Source: an uncultured Desulfovibrio sp. (lineage in GTDB: Bacteria > Desulfobacterota > Desulfovibrionia > Desulfovibrionales > Desulfovibrionaceae). Taken from it: a DNA stretch of 64,000 nucleotides. The stretch is taken from NCBI GenBank assembly GCA_910587035.1, contig CAJUMQ010000009.1, forward strand, positions 1,297 through 65,296, in the 5' to 3' direction. Below the pieces are notes generated by a model, which worked only from the letters and a program-made list of their open reading frames with translations, did not search any database and had not been told where the DNA came from. This document shows, one piece after another, positions 1 to 7,721 of this stretch. Each line of letters starts with the position of its first letter. Within the stretch, counting starts at the first letter, position 1. A program made the position numbers and the translations under genes.

Positions 1-144
1 CAAGATTTTAATAAAAAAATAATATACTTTAATAAAAACATAACTGAAAGGAATGAATTAAAACGAGAATGGCATAATTATATTATTAATAATCATACTT
101 ATGATAAACGGATAAGTAAAATAATCAACGACTGCATACGTTAG
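1..144 (+). CDS. C-terminal fragment of a probable CgeB-like glycosyltransferase
   Basis: An open frame runs in from the left edge and stops at 142-144, giving the last 47 residues of a protein. The tail contains ERNELKREW followed by NNHTYDKRIS. An 'HTY..R' motif near the C-terminus is typical of CgeB-like and group-1-like glycosyltransferases that decorate surface polysaccharide or flagellin. The segment is very A+T-rich, like the next two genes, which fits a surface-glycan gene of foreign origin. The family call rests only on this short tail, so it is tentative; that the frame is coding is more likely than not. Confidence 0.45.
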   Translation, partial: QDFNKKIIYFNKNITERNELKREWHNYIINNHTYDKRISKIINDCIR

Positions 145-347
145 ACTCTATATACTACTATATTATCATAGTAGTCAAAGCCTATTTGATCATATTGAAT
201 AGAACGATTGATAAGGTGAAAATTTGCCTCATCCATAATATGGTTTGGCTTTGCCATGGGAGGATATTCCAAATGGTAATGAGCTGACTCTACCTTATTG
301 GTAGCATGGATCATTTGCAAGCAAATTACATCTATCGGAGTAATCAT
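141..347 (-). CDS. Small hypothetical protein (68 aa)
   Basis: The reading frame is open further upstream (a TTG at 383), but the ATG at 347 is chosen because GGAGAG lies a few bases ahead of it. The product would be 68 residues, starting MITPIDVICLQ and rich in His, Tyr and Asn, with no signal peptide or membrane segment. Its stop overlaps the end of the convergent glycosyltransferase fragment by four bases. I do not recognise the family. The good ribosome binding site argues for a real gene; the low-complexity A+T-rich context argues for caution. Confidence 0.4.
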   Translation of the reverse strand: MITPIDVICLQMIHATNKVESAHYHLEYPPMAKPNHIMDEANFHLINRSIQYDQIGFDYYDNIVVYRV

Positions 348-450
348 CTCTTCTCTCCAAGCTATTTTATTATAAAAGCTCAATAGAAATTAACATTTTA
401 TTTCTATTAACAAATTTTTAAAAAAATTGCAAACTGCCGAGGTATCATCT

Positions 451-966
451 ATGGAAGTTTTTATAAGAAAATATAATGTTTTTGATATCAAAAATATGGT
501 CGATATTTGGAATGAAATTGTAAACGAAGGAAATTCTTTTCCCCAAAATGAAAATTTAGACTTTATTTGCGGCGAAAAATTTTTTGAACAACAAACTTAT
601 TGTGCAGTTGCTGAAGATTCTAAAACAAATGAAATAATGGGATTATATATATTACATCCAAATAATATCGGACGGTGTTGTCATATCGCAAATGCAAGCT
701 ATGCAGTAACAAAAAGAATGCGAGGTAAAGGAGTAGGCCGCGCATTGGTTATTGATAGCCTTGTATCTGCATCTAAATATGGCTTTAAGGTAATGCAATT
801 TAATGCTGTTGTTGTTAATAATTATAGAGCAATACGCCTATATAAAAATTTGGGTTTTACCCAATTGGGCAAAATACCTAATGGATTCAAACTTGGCGAT
901 GATACATATGAAGATATTTATCTTTTTTACTATGATTTACAAAATTTGAAATGTATAGATATTTAA
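451..966 (+). CDS. GNAT-family N-acetyltransferase (171 aa)
   Basis: This is a predicted cytoplasmic acyl-CoA-dependent N-acetyltransferase. The acetyl-CoA pyrophosphate-binding loop RGKGVGRAL (about residues 91-99) matches the R/Q-x-x-G-x-G/A motif, and the later NYRAIRLYKNLGF segment is the usual C-terminal beta-alpha unit of the fold. The frame opens at 427 with TTG, but the ATG at 451 preceded by GAGG (about 440) is the better start and gives a normal GNAT length. The acceptor substrate cannot be read from sequence. Base composition is A+T-rich like the first two genes, unlike the cysE/mla block that follows. Confidence 0.85.
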   Translation: MEVFIRKYNVFDIKNMVDIWNEIVNEGNSFPQNENLDFICGEKFFEQQTYCAVAEDSKTNEIMGLYILHPNNIGRCCHIANASYAVTKRMRGKGVGRALVIDSLVSASKYGFKVMQFNAVVVNNYRAIRLYKNLGFTQLGKIPNGFKLGDDTYEDIYLFYYDLQNLKCIDI

Positions 967-970
967 ATAA

Positions 971-1102
971 TTACGATTTTCCTTCCATTTGAAAATCAAG
1001 CATTATCTCTCCTTTGGTTTTGAAATTTGCATTATTATTTGCACAGGAAACTATAAATAAAGATAAAATAAGGGTTATAATAAAAAATTTAGTTGTTTGC
1101 AT
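971..1102 (-). CDS. Tiny putative lipoprotein (43 aa) overlapping the end of cysE
   Basis: The ATG at 1102 lies inside the last codons of cysE, in another frame with a 14-base overlap, so translation would be coupled. The product has a Lys-containing N-terminus, a hydrophobic stretch (FFIITLILSLFIV) and a lipobox-like SCA around Cys20, followed by about 23 polar residues. This is the shape of an entericidin-size outer- or inner-membrane lipoprotein. No strong ribosome binding site is visible (AAGAA only). The family is unknown to me. The perfect signal-peptide architecture in a short A+T-rich frame is suggestive but could be chance. Confidence 0.42.
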   Translation of the reverse strand: MQTTKFFIITLILSLFIVSCANNNANFKTKGEIMLDFQMEGKS

Positions 1103-1964
1103 TATGTTCTTGGGCTATTCGAGCCCCAGGTGATACATTATTTGTAATCCATACATTACCGCCGATAACTGCACCACTACCTATTGTAACCCTTCCAAGT
1201 ATGGTTGCACCAGCGTACACAATGACGTTATCCTCAAGTATTGGGTGACGCGGTACACCTTTTATAAGTGTACCATTTTCATTTTTGGGGAATGAGAGTG
1301 CTCCAAGAGTGACCCCCTGATAAATACGACAGCCATTACCAATTATACACGTCTCCCCAATTACTACCCCTGTACCATGGTCTATAAAAAAATTTTTTCC
1401 TATCTGAGCACCCGGGTGTATATCAATACCCGTGCTTGAGTGAGACATTTCAGCAATGATTCGTGGTATTAGGGGCATATCCAGTTTATATATTGCATGC
1501 GCGATTCTATGATGGAACATGGCTGTAATTGAAGGATAACAAAATATTGTTTCCCCAGGACTTTTTGCCGCTGGATCACCTTCATACGCTGCGAGAACAT
1601 CTCCAGAAAGCATATCCCTTAATTCTGGAAGATTCAGCATAAATTGATTTGCAGCCTCTCGCCCTTCTTTTTCACAGCCTAGACATCTACTCTTTTTACA
1701 ATCAAAGCATAATCCTGCTATCAGTTGGCTTGTGAGCAATTGATGGACATTATCCAGATGCGCAGTCATATGATAATGCAAAGTATCAGGAGACAGATTC
1801 TCATTGCCAAAATATCCAGGGAATATGACGCTTTTAAGAAGACTAATAATTTTATGCAGGATGTCGAGAGAAGGCAATGCCTGATCGCTTTTATGATAAA
1901 GAGCGTTTACTGCAGAAGGTTTGCATAATTGAAGTGATATATCATTCAGCTTTATAGAATTCAT
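1089..1964 (-). CDS. cysE: Serine O-acetyltransferase, EpsC type
   Basis: Catalyses acetyl-CoA + L-serine to O-acetylserine, the first step of cysteine synthesis, in the cytoplasm. The C-terminal half (about residues 180-290) is a left-handed beta-helix of hexapeptide repeats, with the catalytic His/Asp region at HPGAQIG and IDHGTGVVIGE. The N-terminal helical part is long, giving 291 residues, as in the EpsC/plant-like subgroup. Oddly, Cys86, Cys89, Cys94 and Cys97 form a CxxC-x4-CxxC cluster, which could hold a metal or act as a redox switch; that is inference. It follows the oppD-like gene by about 24 bases and is probably the last large gene of the mla-linked operon. Confidence 0.9.
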   Translation of the reverse strand: MNSIKLNDISLQLCKPSAVNALYHKSDQALPSLDILHKIISLLKSVIFPGYFGNENLSPDTLHYHMTAHLDNVHQLLTSQLIAGLCFDCKKSRCLGCEKEGREAANQFMLNLPELRDMLSGDVLAAYEGDPAAKSPGETIFCYPSITAMFHHRIAHAIYKLDMPLIPRIIAEMSHSSTGIDIHPGAQIGKNFFIDHGTGVVIGETCIIGNGCRIYQGVTLGALSFPKNENGTLIKGVPRHPILEDNVIVYAGATILGRVTIGSGAVIGGNVWITNNVSPGARIAQEHNANN

Positions 1965-1988
1965 TTTGTATCCGATGATAAAGATGCC

Positions 1989-2972
1989 TTAATCCATTTG
2001 ATCAATATATAACCAGCATGCAACAGAATGTGAGCAATTTATATTTACTTTTACTGGTAGCTTCGTCTGACAAATTTCCATCGTGTTGGGGCAACGGGGA
2101 TGAAACGGACATCCTTGTGGCATTCCAAAAATAGAAGGAACAGTTCCATTGATGGTGGGTAGCCGTTCGAAATTCATTGATGAAATTGAGGGAGCGGAGT
2201 TAATCAAACCCTGTGAATAAGGATGTAATGGATGCATAAAAAGCTCCTGACATGTTGCATACTCTACAAGAGTGCCGGCATACATCACTCCAACATAGTC
2301 TGCTACATCTGCGACAATCCCCAAATCATGTGATATAAGCAAAACAGAGCTATTATTTTGTCGACTCTCATCCACAATCAATCGTAATATCTGACCCTGA
2401 ATGGTAGCATCCAGCGCTGTTGTCGGCTCGTCAGCAAGTAATAATTGCGGCTGGCATGATAAAGCCATTGCAATCATAACTCTTTGTCTCATGCCTCCAG
2501 AAAGTTGATGAGGATAATCGTTATATCTCTTTTCTGGGGCTGGGATACCTACCCTAGAAAACAGTTCAATAACCTTTGCTTTTGCTACCTCCTGATTCAG
2601 TCCTAAATGCGCAATCAGCGGCTCCGTACATTGTTTTCCAATGGGCAACACCGGATTCAATGAGGTCATCGGCTCCTGGAAAATCATACCTATCTCTGCA
2701 CCCCGGATTTTACACAAATCCTTTCCTGAGAGGGTCAAAAGATCAATATTATTAAAAAATATACTCCCCGACAGAAGGGCATTCCCAGGAGTAAGACGAA
2801 GTATGGCCTTGCAAGTCAGGCTTTTGCCACAACCAGATTCACCAACAAGGCAGGTAATCGTTGATGCGTTTATTTCAAAATCCAAATTTCGCACTGCCTC
2901 AAGGCGCTTGAAACTGGATTGAAAAGAGATACTCAAATTTTCAATTACCAGCAAAGTATTTGATGAATACAT
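1989..2972 (-). CDS. Orphan OppD/DppD-type ABC transporter ATPase (327 aa)
   Basis: ATP-binding subunit of the oligopeptide/dipeptide importer family. Walker A GESGCGKS (residues 44-51), signature LSGGMRQRV, Walker B LLLADEPTTALD and the family-specific C-terminal HPRCP cysteine region are all present. The start is the ATG at 2972, which overlaps the mlaA stop (TGATG), so the two are translationally coupled. No permease, binding protein or OppF partner is nearby, so it must work with subunits encoded elsewhere or have been captured by the mla operon. The ATPase call is firm; the transported substrate is unknown. Confidence 0.85.
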   Translation of the reverse strand: MYSSNTLLVIENLSISFQSSFKRLEAVRNLDFEINASTITCLVGESGCGKSLTCKAILRLTPGNALLSGSIFFNNIDLLTLSGKDLCKIRGAEIGMIFQEPMTSLNPVLPIGKQCTEPLIAHLGLNQEVAKAKVIELFSRVGIPAPEKRYNDYPHQLSGGMRQRVMIAMALSCQPQLLLADEPTTALDATIQGQILRLIVDESRQNNSSVLLISHDLGIVADVADYVGVMYAGTLVEYATCQELFMHPLHPYSQGLINSAPSISSMNFERLPTINGTVPSIFGMPQGCPFHPRCPNTMEICQTKLPVKVNINCSHSVACWLYIDQMD

Positions 2973-3904
2973 CAACGATTTACCTGGGCATTACGCAAGC
3001 TGGCATAAGCTTCTCTCATTGCCAGATAAGGATCTATCGATATTGAACGTAAATCTTCATATGCCGGTAGGACATCGCCAAGATCATTAAGGCGCAACAC
3101 CAGTTCACTGCCAGTGGAATATTCCCATGGATAAACATAGAAAAGTGGATCTGTAAAACAATCGCCAATACGCCCGAAAGTATCTCTTAGAGAGCTTGGG
3201 CCTATAAAAGGCCATATGATATAAAATCCTTGCCCAAAGCCCCATTTACCCAATGTCTGTCCAAAGTCTTCTCCTGATGGGTCAACAGGAACAATGGTTT
3301 TTTTATCTTCTGACAAATTTACCAATCCTGCGCTTCCCATTATGTTCATCATAAATCGTGAGAATTCGACACCAGCTTCCAGAAATTTAAATTGCAAAAT
3401 ACTATTGATAAAACGTTTAGGAAACATAATATTATAAAATATATTTCCAAGCCCTGTCTGAACAAATTGTGGTACAATGTAAGTCCAGCCTCTATATACC
3501 GGATTTGCAATATGCATGTAAAAAATATCATTAAACTTGAACCAGAATCTATTCCAGGGCTCTATGGGATCCGCAATGGTATTAACAGGATTATCATCAT
3601 AATCATCAAGGTTATCAACTATGTTGACATTATTATTTTCACGTACGGTAACTGCACCTGGAGCCAAGGAGGGGCTTTCAGTGTAAACAACGGAAGGCGC
3701 CAAAGGCCCTCCTGGCGTCAGCTTGCTTTGGATCGAAGCCTGCTCAAGAGCCCTGGCGTTGGCCTGAGCCGCAATGCCTGGCTTGCCAGCGTCTTGCGCC
3801 CCCCACACATGCGATGAAAAAAATAATCCAAGATTCAGGCCAATAAAAATCGTTATGCAAAACTTGGTTAAGGATTGTGTGGCAGATAGCATTTTATTTA
3901 CCAT
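2972..3904 (-). CDS. mlaA: MlaA/VacJ family outer-membrane phospholipid-removal protein
   Basis: Outer-membrane component of the Mla system, which extracts phospholipids from the outer leaflet and hands them to MlaC. The MlaA core is recognisable from DPIEPWNRFWFKFND through the PLRDTFGR-like region SSLRDTFGRIGD. The start is 3904 or 3892; the frame is open further upstream but that would run deep into mlaC. The N-terminus has a signal peptide ending near VWG-AQ (signal peptidase I type) and lacks the lipobox Cys of E. coli MlaA. It overlaps mlaC by up to 11 bases and oppD by the TGATG junction. Confidence 0.87.
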   Translation of the reverse strand: MVNKMLSATQSLTKFCITIFIGLNLGLFFSSHVWGAQDAGKPGIAAQANARALEQASIQSKLTPGGPLAPSVVYTESPSLAPGAVTVRENNNVNIVDNLDDYDDNPVNTIADPIEPWNRFWFKFNDIFYMHIANPVYRGWTYIVPQFVQTGLGNIFYNIMFPKRFINSILQFKFLEAGVEFSRFMMNIMGSAGLVNLSEDKKTIVPVDPSGEDFGQTLGKWGFGQGFYIIWPFIGPSSLRDTFGRIGDCFTDPLFYVYPWEYSTGSELVLRLNDLGDVLPAYEDLRSISIDPYLAMREAYASLRNAQVNR

Positions 3905-4568
3905 TTTCTGGAGATTGCGCAACGACTTCTCGCGCTTTGGCTTCAACCCTGGCAATAAGCTGATCCGGAGTGGCACTATTTAAGATATCCTGAAATTGGG
4001 TACGATAATTCTTTACAAGGCTAATATTCTCGATAATCACATCATATACACGCCAATGCCCATCCTTATACAGCATCCTGTAATATACAGGTGTCTTTTT
4101 ACCATTTTTCAATGTAATGGATGTTCTCACCTCAACCAATTTGCCATCAGGAGATGCCATGGTATTGCCATACGTAACCTGCTCCCCATTGTACCCAGTG
4201 ATCTTGTTAAGGTAGGTATTGAACAATAAATTGGCAAAGGAATCGCTGAAGCGTTTCTTTTCTGATGCATTAAAAGTTCGCCAGCGTGGCCCTACAGTGC
4301 GTGAGGAAAATTCACCAAAATCAAAAACCTTGTAGACTTCTGCCTCAATTTGCTGGCGTAAAGCATCCCGAGTGGATGGATTGGCAAAATCGGGATTTTT
4401 GATACATGTCAAGATCTGATTGACTGCAGTTTCCAGGGTAGTTTTTGCATCTGCCGGGTTTTCGGCAGCTATACTGCCCACAGGAGAACTGATGGACAGG
4501 AAAATGGTTAATACAAGGCTTGCGCCGGTAAATATATAACGCTGAAATAGGGCAGACTGCAAATTCAT
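3894..4568 (-). CDS. mlaC: MlaC periplasmic phospholipid-binding protein
   Basis: Periplasmic shuttle that carries phospholipid between outer-membrane MlaA and the inner-membrane MlaFED complex. The 224-residue product has a signal peptide (hydrophobic run about residues 12-30, Ala-rich cleavage site near AAENP) and the MlaC/Ttg2D hallmark SFANLLFNTYLNKI region followed by VEVRTSI and PVYYRMLYKDGHWRVYDV. Its ATG overlaps the mlaD stop (ATGA), so the genes are coupled. The gene order mlaE-F-D-C-A is the usual order of deltaproteobacterial Mla loci. Confidence 0.92.
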   Translation of the reverse strand: MNLQSALFQRYIFTGASLVLTIFLSISSPVGSIAAENPADAKTTLETAVNQILTCIKNPDFANPSTRDALRQQIEAEVYKVFDFGEFSSRTVGPRWRTFNASEKKRFSDSFANLLFNTYLNKITGYNGEQVTYGNTMASPDGKLVEVRTSITLKNGKKTPVYYRMLYKDGHWRVYDVIIENISLVKNYRTQFQDILNSATPDQLIARVEAKAREVVAQSPENGK

Positions 4569-5017
4569 TTCACACCTCCAAAGGCGTATTTGCTGATGAG
4601 GGATTCGAGATCCATGGGAGATTCAGTTTCCGTGATGGTGTCACCAGGTTTCAGCTCGTTTTCAGAGCCGCCTCTAGAAAGGGAGACATATTTATCTCCT
4701 ATGAGTCCACTTGTCTTGATAGATGCCATGCTATCATCAGAAAGATGCAGATTTTTGTTGAGCTCCAGTTTGACAATGGCCTGGGATCTTAAGGGATCTG
4801 GATCCAGAGTAATACCTGTGACGCGACCAACAGGAACTCCTGCCAATTCCACATCCGCACCTGTCCGTAAACCCGTGGCAGAATCAAATCTTGCGGAAAG
4901 TTCAAACCCCTTATGCGAGAAAAGTTCCATTCGTCCAAGTTTTATGGCCAGGTAGCCAACACATAAAAGTCCGATGATTACAAAAATGCCTACTGCGGTA
5001 TCTCGATACTGATTCAT
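4565..5017 (-). CDS. mlaD: MlaD MCE-domain inner-membrane protein
   Basis: Membrane-anchored MCE protein that forms the hexameric lipid channel on the MlaFE transporter. From the ATG at 5017 the product is 150 residues: one N-terminal membrane segment (VGIFVIIGLLCVGYLAIKLG) and one MCE domain with the conserved FDSATGLRTGADVELAGVPVG stretch and SGLIGDKYVSLSRGG. The open frame reaches a GTG at 5062, but the ATG fits family length and has GGATGGGA just ahead. Unlike the other mla genes it is separated from its upstream neighbour (mlaF) by about 245 bases. Confidence 0.9.
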   Translation of the reverse strand: MNQYRDTAVGIFVIIGLLCVGYLAIKLGRMELFSHKGFELSARFDSATGLRTGADVELAGVPVGRVTGITLDPDPLRSQAIVKLELNKNLHLSDDSMASIKTSGLIGDKYVSLSRGGSENELKPGDTITETESPMDLESLISKYAFGGVK

Positions 5018-5175
5018 TTCCCATCCAGGAATTTTATATTTACCAAATAATATCTGTGACACATGAGCGCATCAGCGCTATCCTCTGAATGATCATTTGC
5101 CAAAAATGCATGTTTTTTGGCTCATCCCAACGCTTTTGGCAGTGTACCAGACGGTAGACTGGCAATAGAAGCAAA

Positions 5176-5204
5176 TGCATAATCAATTATAAAATAGTTG
5201 CCAA
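5176..5204 (-). promoter_or_regulatory. Candidate sigma-70 promoter ahead of mlaD
   Basis: Reading the minus strand, TTGGCA (complement of 5199-5204) is followed after exactly 17 bases by TATGCA (complement of 5176-5181). It sits inside the 245-base mlaF-mlaD gap, the only large gap in the mla operon, so it could drive mlaD-C-A-oppD-cysE separately. The -10 box is not ideal. Confidence 0.33.
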
Positions 5205-5262
5205 TTGATTTGGGATAAAATATCCACTGAGCAATAAAATTTCAAGATATATCATCCACAAG

Positions 5263-6078
5263 TCAGGAATCGAACCATTTTTCAAGGGCGTTGAGAATCT
5301 TTGGATTTGGTGGCGTTTTAAAGACAAAGTCCTCTTTGCCTGGCTCACGCCGCAAAAATTGCAACAAATACGGCTCGCGGCTGGCATTTAATTCTGCGAT
5401 GGTTCCTGAAAAAATTGTTCGCCCCTCTCCCAAAACAAGTACATAATCCGCTATTCTCTGAAGGCTGGCAAGATCATGGCTGACAACTACAAGAGTCATC
5501 TCTGGATATTGTCCGTGCAAAGTAAGTAGAAGGTCATCCATTCTGGCTGCAGTTATGGGATCAAGTCCAGAGGTGGGTTCGTCACACAGCAAAATTCCTG
5601 GTTCCGCGATGATAGCTCGTGCCAGACCCGCCCGTTTACGCATTCCCCCTGAAAGCTGATTGGGGAAATAATCCGCAAATTCATCCAATCCGACCATACC
5701 CAATACTCGCAGGGCAGCTTCATGCAAAAGTTCTTTTGAAAGGTTCAGATGCTGGCTAAGCGGCAAGGTGACATTCTGCGCCAAGGTAAGGGCACCAAGA
5801 AGAGCACCATCCTGAAAAAGCACCCCCATCCGCCTGCGCAGACGACGAAATTGATGTGGAGAAATTGTCATTATATTTTCGCCACCAATCAAAATTTCCC
5901 CTGCCATCGGTTTTTGCAACCCCACAATATGCCTGAGGATGGTGGATTTCCCACAGCCGGAGCCGCCGAGGATGACGGAAATTTTTCCTGCAGGCAATGT
6001 GGCGGTTACATTTCTAAGAACTATGAAACTGCCATAGCCCACAGTGAGATTTTTGAACTCTATATCCCAGGCATGCAT
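5263..6078 (-). CDS. mlaF: MlaF ABC transporter ATPase
   Basis: ATPase that powers the inner-membrane MlaFED phospholipid transporter. Walker A GGSGCGKS, signature LSGGMRKRAGLARA, Walker B LLCDEPTSGLDP and the switch His (VVSHD) are all present; the GMRKR variant is typical of the MlaF/Ttg2A family. The ATG at 6078 is preferred over upstream in-frame codons because AGGTG is placed six bases before it. It begins about nine bases after the mlaE stop. No mlaB (STAS) gene follows, as in many non-enterobacterial loci. Confidence 0.93.
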   Translation of the reverse strand: MHAWDIEFKNLTVGYGSFIVLRNVTATLPAGKISVILGGSGCGKSTILRHIVGLQKPMAGEILIGGENIMTISPHQFRRLRRRMGVLFQDGALLGALTLAQNVTLPLSQHLNLSKELLHEAALRVLGMVGLDEFADYFPNQLSGGMRKRAGLARAIIAEPGILLCDEPTSGLDPITAARMDDLLLTLHGQYPEMTLVVVSHDLASLQRIADYVLVLGEGRTIFSGTIAELNASREPYLLQFLRREPGKEDFVFKTPPNPKILNALEKWFDS

Positions 6079-6087
6079 TTTCATCAC

Positions 6088-6936
6088 CTACAGCCAAAAA
6101 GAGGTTATGACATAGTCCGCAGCCAGGATAAGAACACAGGATATGACAACCGCCGATGTGGTGGCATTGCCAACAGCCTCTGGCCCCACGCTGTCCCGTC
6201 GCAAATGGGCATAATACCCCTGATTACAGCAAACAGTAGAGACGAGGAGTCCAAATACCAGAGCCTTTATAAAGCCACCAGAGACATCATTCATTGTGAC
6301 TGCATGAGCAATTTTATAAAAATATATTCCCTCGCTCATATCCAGCATCAAGACACCAGTGAGATACCCTCCAAATATGCCAATGGCATCGAAAATGGCT
6401 GTAAGGAGTGGAAAAGAAATCAATGATGCCAAAATGCGTGGGCTCACAAGGTAGGAAATGGAATTTATGTCCATTACATCCAGGGCGTCAATCTGGTCAG
6501 ATATGCGCATGACACCAATTTCAGCAGCCATGGCTGAGCCGGCTCTCCCTGTCAACATTATGGCAGTTAACACCGGCCCGAGTTCGCGGATCAGCGAGAG
6601 GGAAACGGCGGAACCAAGCAAACCTACAGAGCCAAATTGCACCAATGTATAATACCCTTGCAACCCAAGAACCATCCCGCAAAAAATACCTATAAGCAGG
6701 ATGACGAAAAGGGACTGGTAACCAATTATATAAAGCTGTTGTAAAGTACGCGGAAATATCCGGATATTGGTAAAAATATGCCACAGGCCGGCAGCCATGA
6801 AAATTGTCATGCCTCCAACGGCATTAATTCCTCTTATGGTTGCCGAGCCAACTATTGATGGAACCTTATAAAAAAAAGTTATCAATCTGCTCCAAAAGCC
6901 AGTAGGGGTCACCATCCTGCCCGCATTGTCTGCCAT
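6088..6936 (-). CDS. mlaE: MlaE ABC transporter permease
   Basis: Integral inner-membrane permease of the Mla phospholipid transporter. The 282-residue protein has five to six hydrophobic segments and the MlaE family motif around ALREDGPV, seen here as LIRELGPVLTAIMLTGRAGSAMAAEIGVM, followed by DQIDAL. It starts three bases after the stop of the SPOR-domain gene and is tightly followed by mlaF, so all are co-transcribed. Confidence 0.93.
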   Translation of the reverse strand: MADNAGRMVTPTGFWSRLITFFYKVPSIVGSATIRGINAVGGMTIFMAAGLWHIFTNIRIFPRTLQQLYIIGYQSLFVILLIGIFCGMVLGLQGYYTLVQFGSVGLLGSAVSLSLIRELGPVLTAIMLTGRAGSAMAAEIGVMRISDQIDALDVMDINSISYLVSPRILASLISFPLLTAIFDAIGIFGGYLTGVLMLDMSEGIYFYKIAHAVTMNDVSGGFIKALVFGLLVSTVCCNQGYYAHLRRDSVGPEAVGNATTSAVVISCVLILAADYVITSFWL

Positions 6937-6939
6937 CAG

Positions 6940-7713
6940 CTACCTGCCTTTCCTGGTTTTTGGCGTAACCTGTTTTTTGGATAACTGGAGGGGCTTGCCC
7001 AACTTCAATGGACGTATCCGGCTGGCAAGCTCCGTTGCAGCCGTTTCACTGCCGCGTACACTGACCAGGACTATGCAGACTTTGCCACTTTTCTGCACTT
7101 TTGCCTTGAGCTTGTGGCTTTCAAGGGCTTTTTTCAAATTTTCGGCATCCTTAAGGCTTTTAAAAGCTCCAACCTGAAATACATAATCATAAAGTATTTT
7201 TTCTGCCGGGACGGAGGTGATAGCTGCTTTGGCCTTGTCAGGTGATTTAATTGACTGCGCGGGAACATTTTCAGATGCGGTCTTTCCCCAGGCGGCGGCA
7301 CCGGCGGCAGAGGGTTTATTAAATGGATAGGCGGAAGATGAAGGCTGCATTGATGAAGTCTGGATCTGGGCAACTTCATGTTCCGTAGGCAATGATTCTG
7401 CTGTGGCAGGCTGGGAAACCTCTCCAGGTGCCGGCTGGGAATTCGCTTCTTGGGATTCCGCAATATTTGTCGAATTATTTTTGGGGCTGTTTATAAAAGC
7501 TGTCATCTCCTGAAGTCTTGCCTCGGGATTTTGACCGCGACCTACCATCAGTCCCATAAAATATGCCCAACCTATAGCACAAACCAGCACAAGGCAAATA
7601 CCTATGGTCAGGGGTAAAGAGAGGACTATGCCTTTTTTGGCTATCTCTGTATCTTTCCCAGAAAATGATTTCTGAAAAATTTTGCGCAATACTGGCTGTG
7701 CCACAGAATGCAA
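6940..7713 (-). CDS. SPOR-domain membrane protein
   Basis: A bitopic inner-membrane protein with a C-terminal peptidoglycan-binding SPOR domain. There is a short cytoplasmic N-terminus, one membrane helix (about residues 31-52), a long Pro/Ala/Ser/Gln-rich periplasmic linker and a SPOR repeat at about 175-245 (YVFQVGAFKS, DAENLKKALE, KVQKSGKVCIVLV). SPOR domains bind denuded septal glycan, so a role in division or cell-wall maintenance is likely. The annotated frame opens with TTG at 7713, and a GTG three codons in is equally possible. It lies eight bases after argS; argS followed by a SPOR gene is a known arrangement. Confidence 0.88.
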   Translation of the reverse strand: MHSVAQPVLRKIFQKSFSGKDTEIAKKGIVLSLPLTIGICLVLVCAIGWAYFMGLMVGRGQNPEARLQEMTAFINSPKNNSTNIAESQEANSQPAPGEVSQPATAESLPTEHEVAQIQTSSMQPSSSAYPFNKPSAAGAAAWGKTASENVPAQSIKSPDKAKAAITSVPAEKILYDYVFQVGAFKSLKDAENLKKALESHKLKAKVQKSGKVCIVLVSVRGSETAATELASRIRPLKLGKPLQLSKKQVTPKTRKGR

Positions 7714-7721
7714 TTTCCGAA

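Noticed and set aside
5263..5285. GGTTCGATTCC resembling a tRNA T-arm
   Set aside because: It encodes the last codons of mlaF and no acceptor stem or anticodon arm can be drawn. No tRNA gene was seen in the window.
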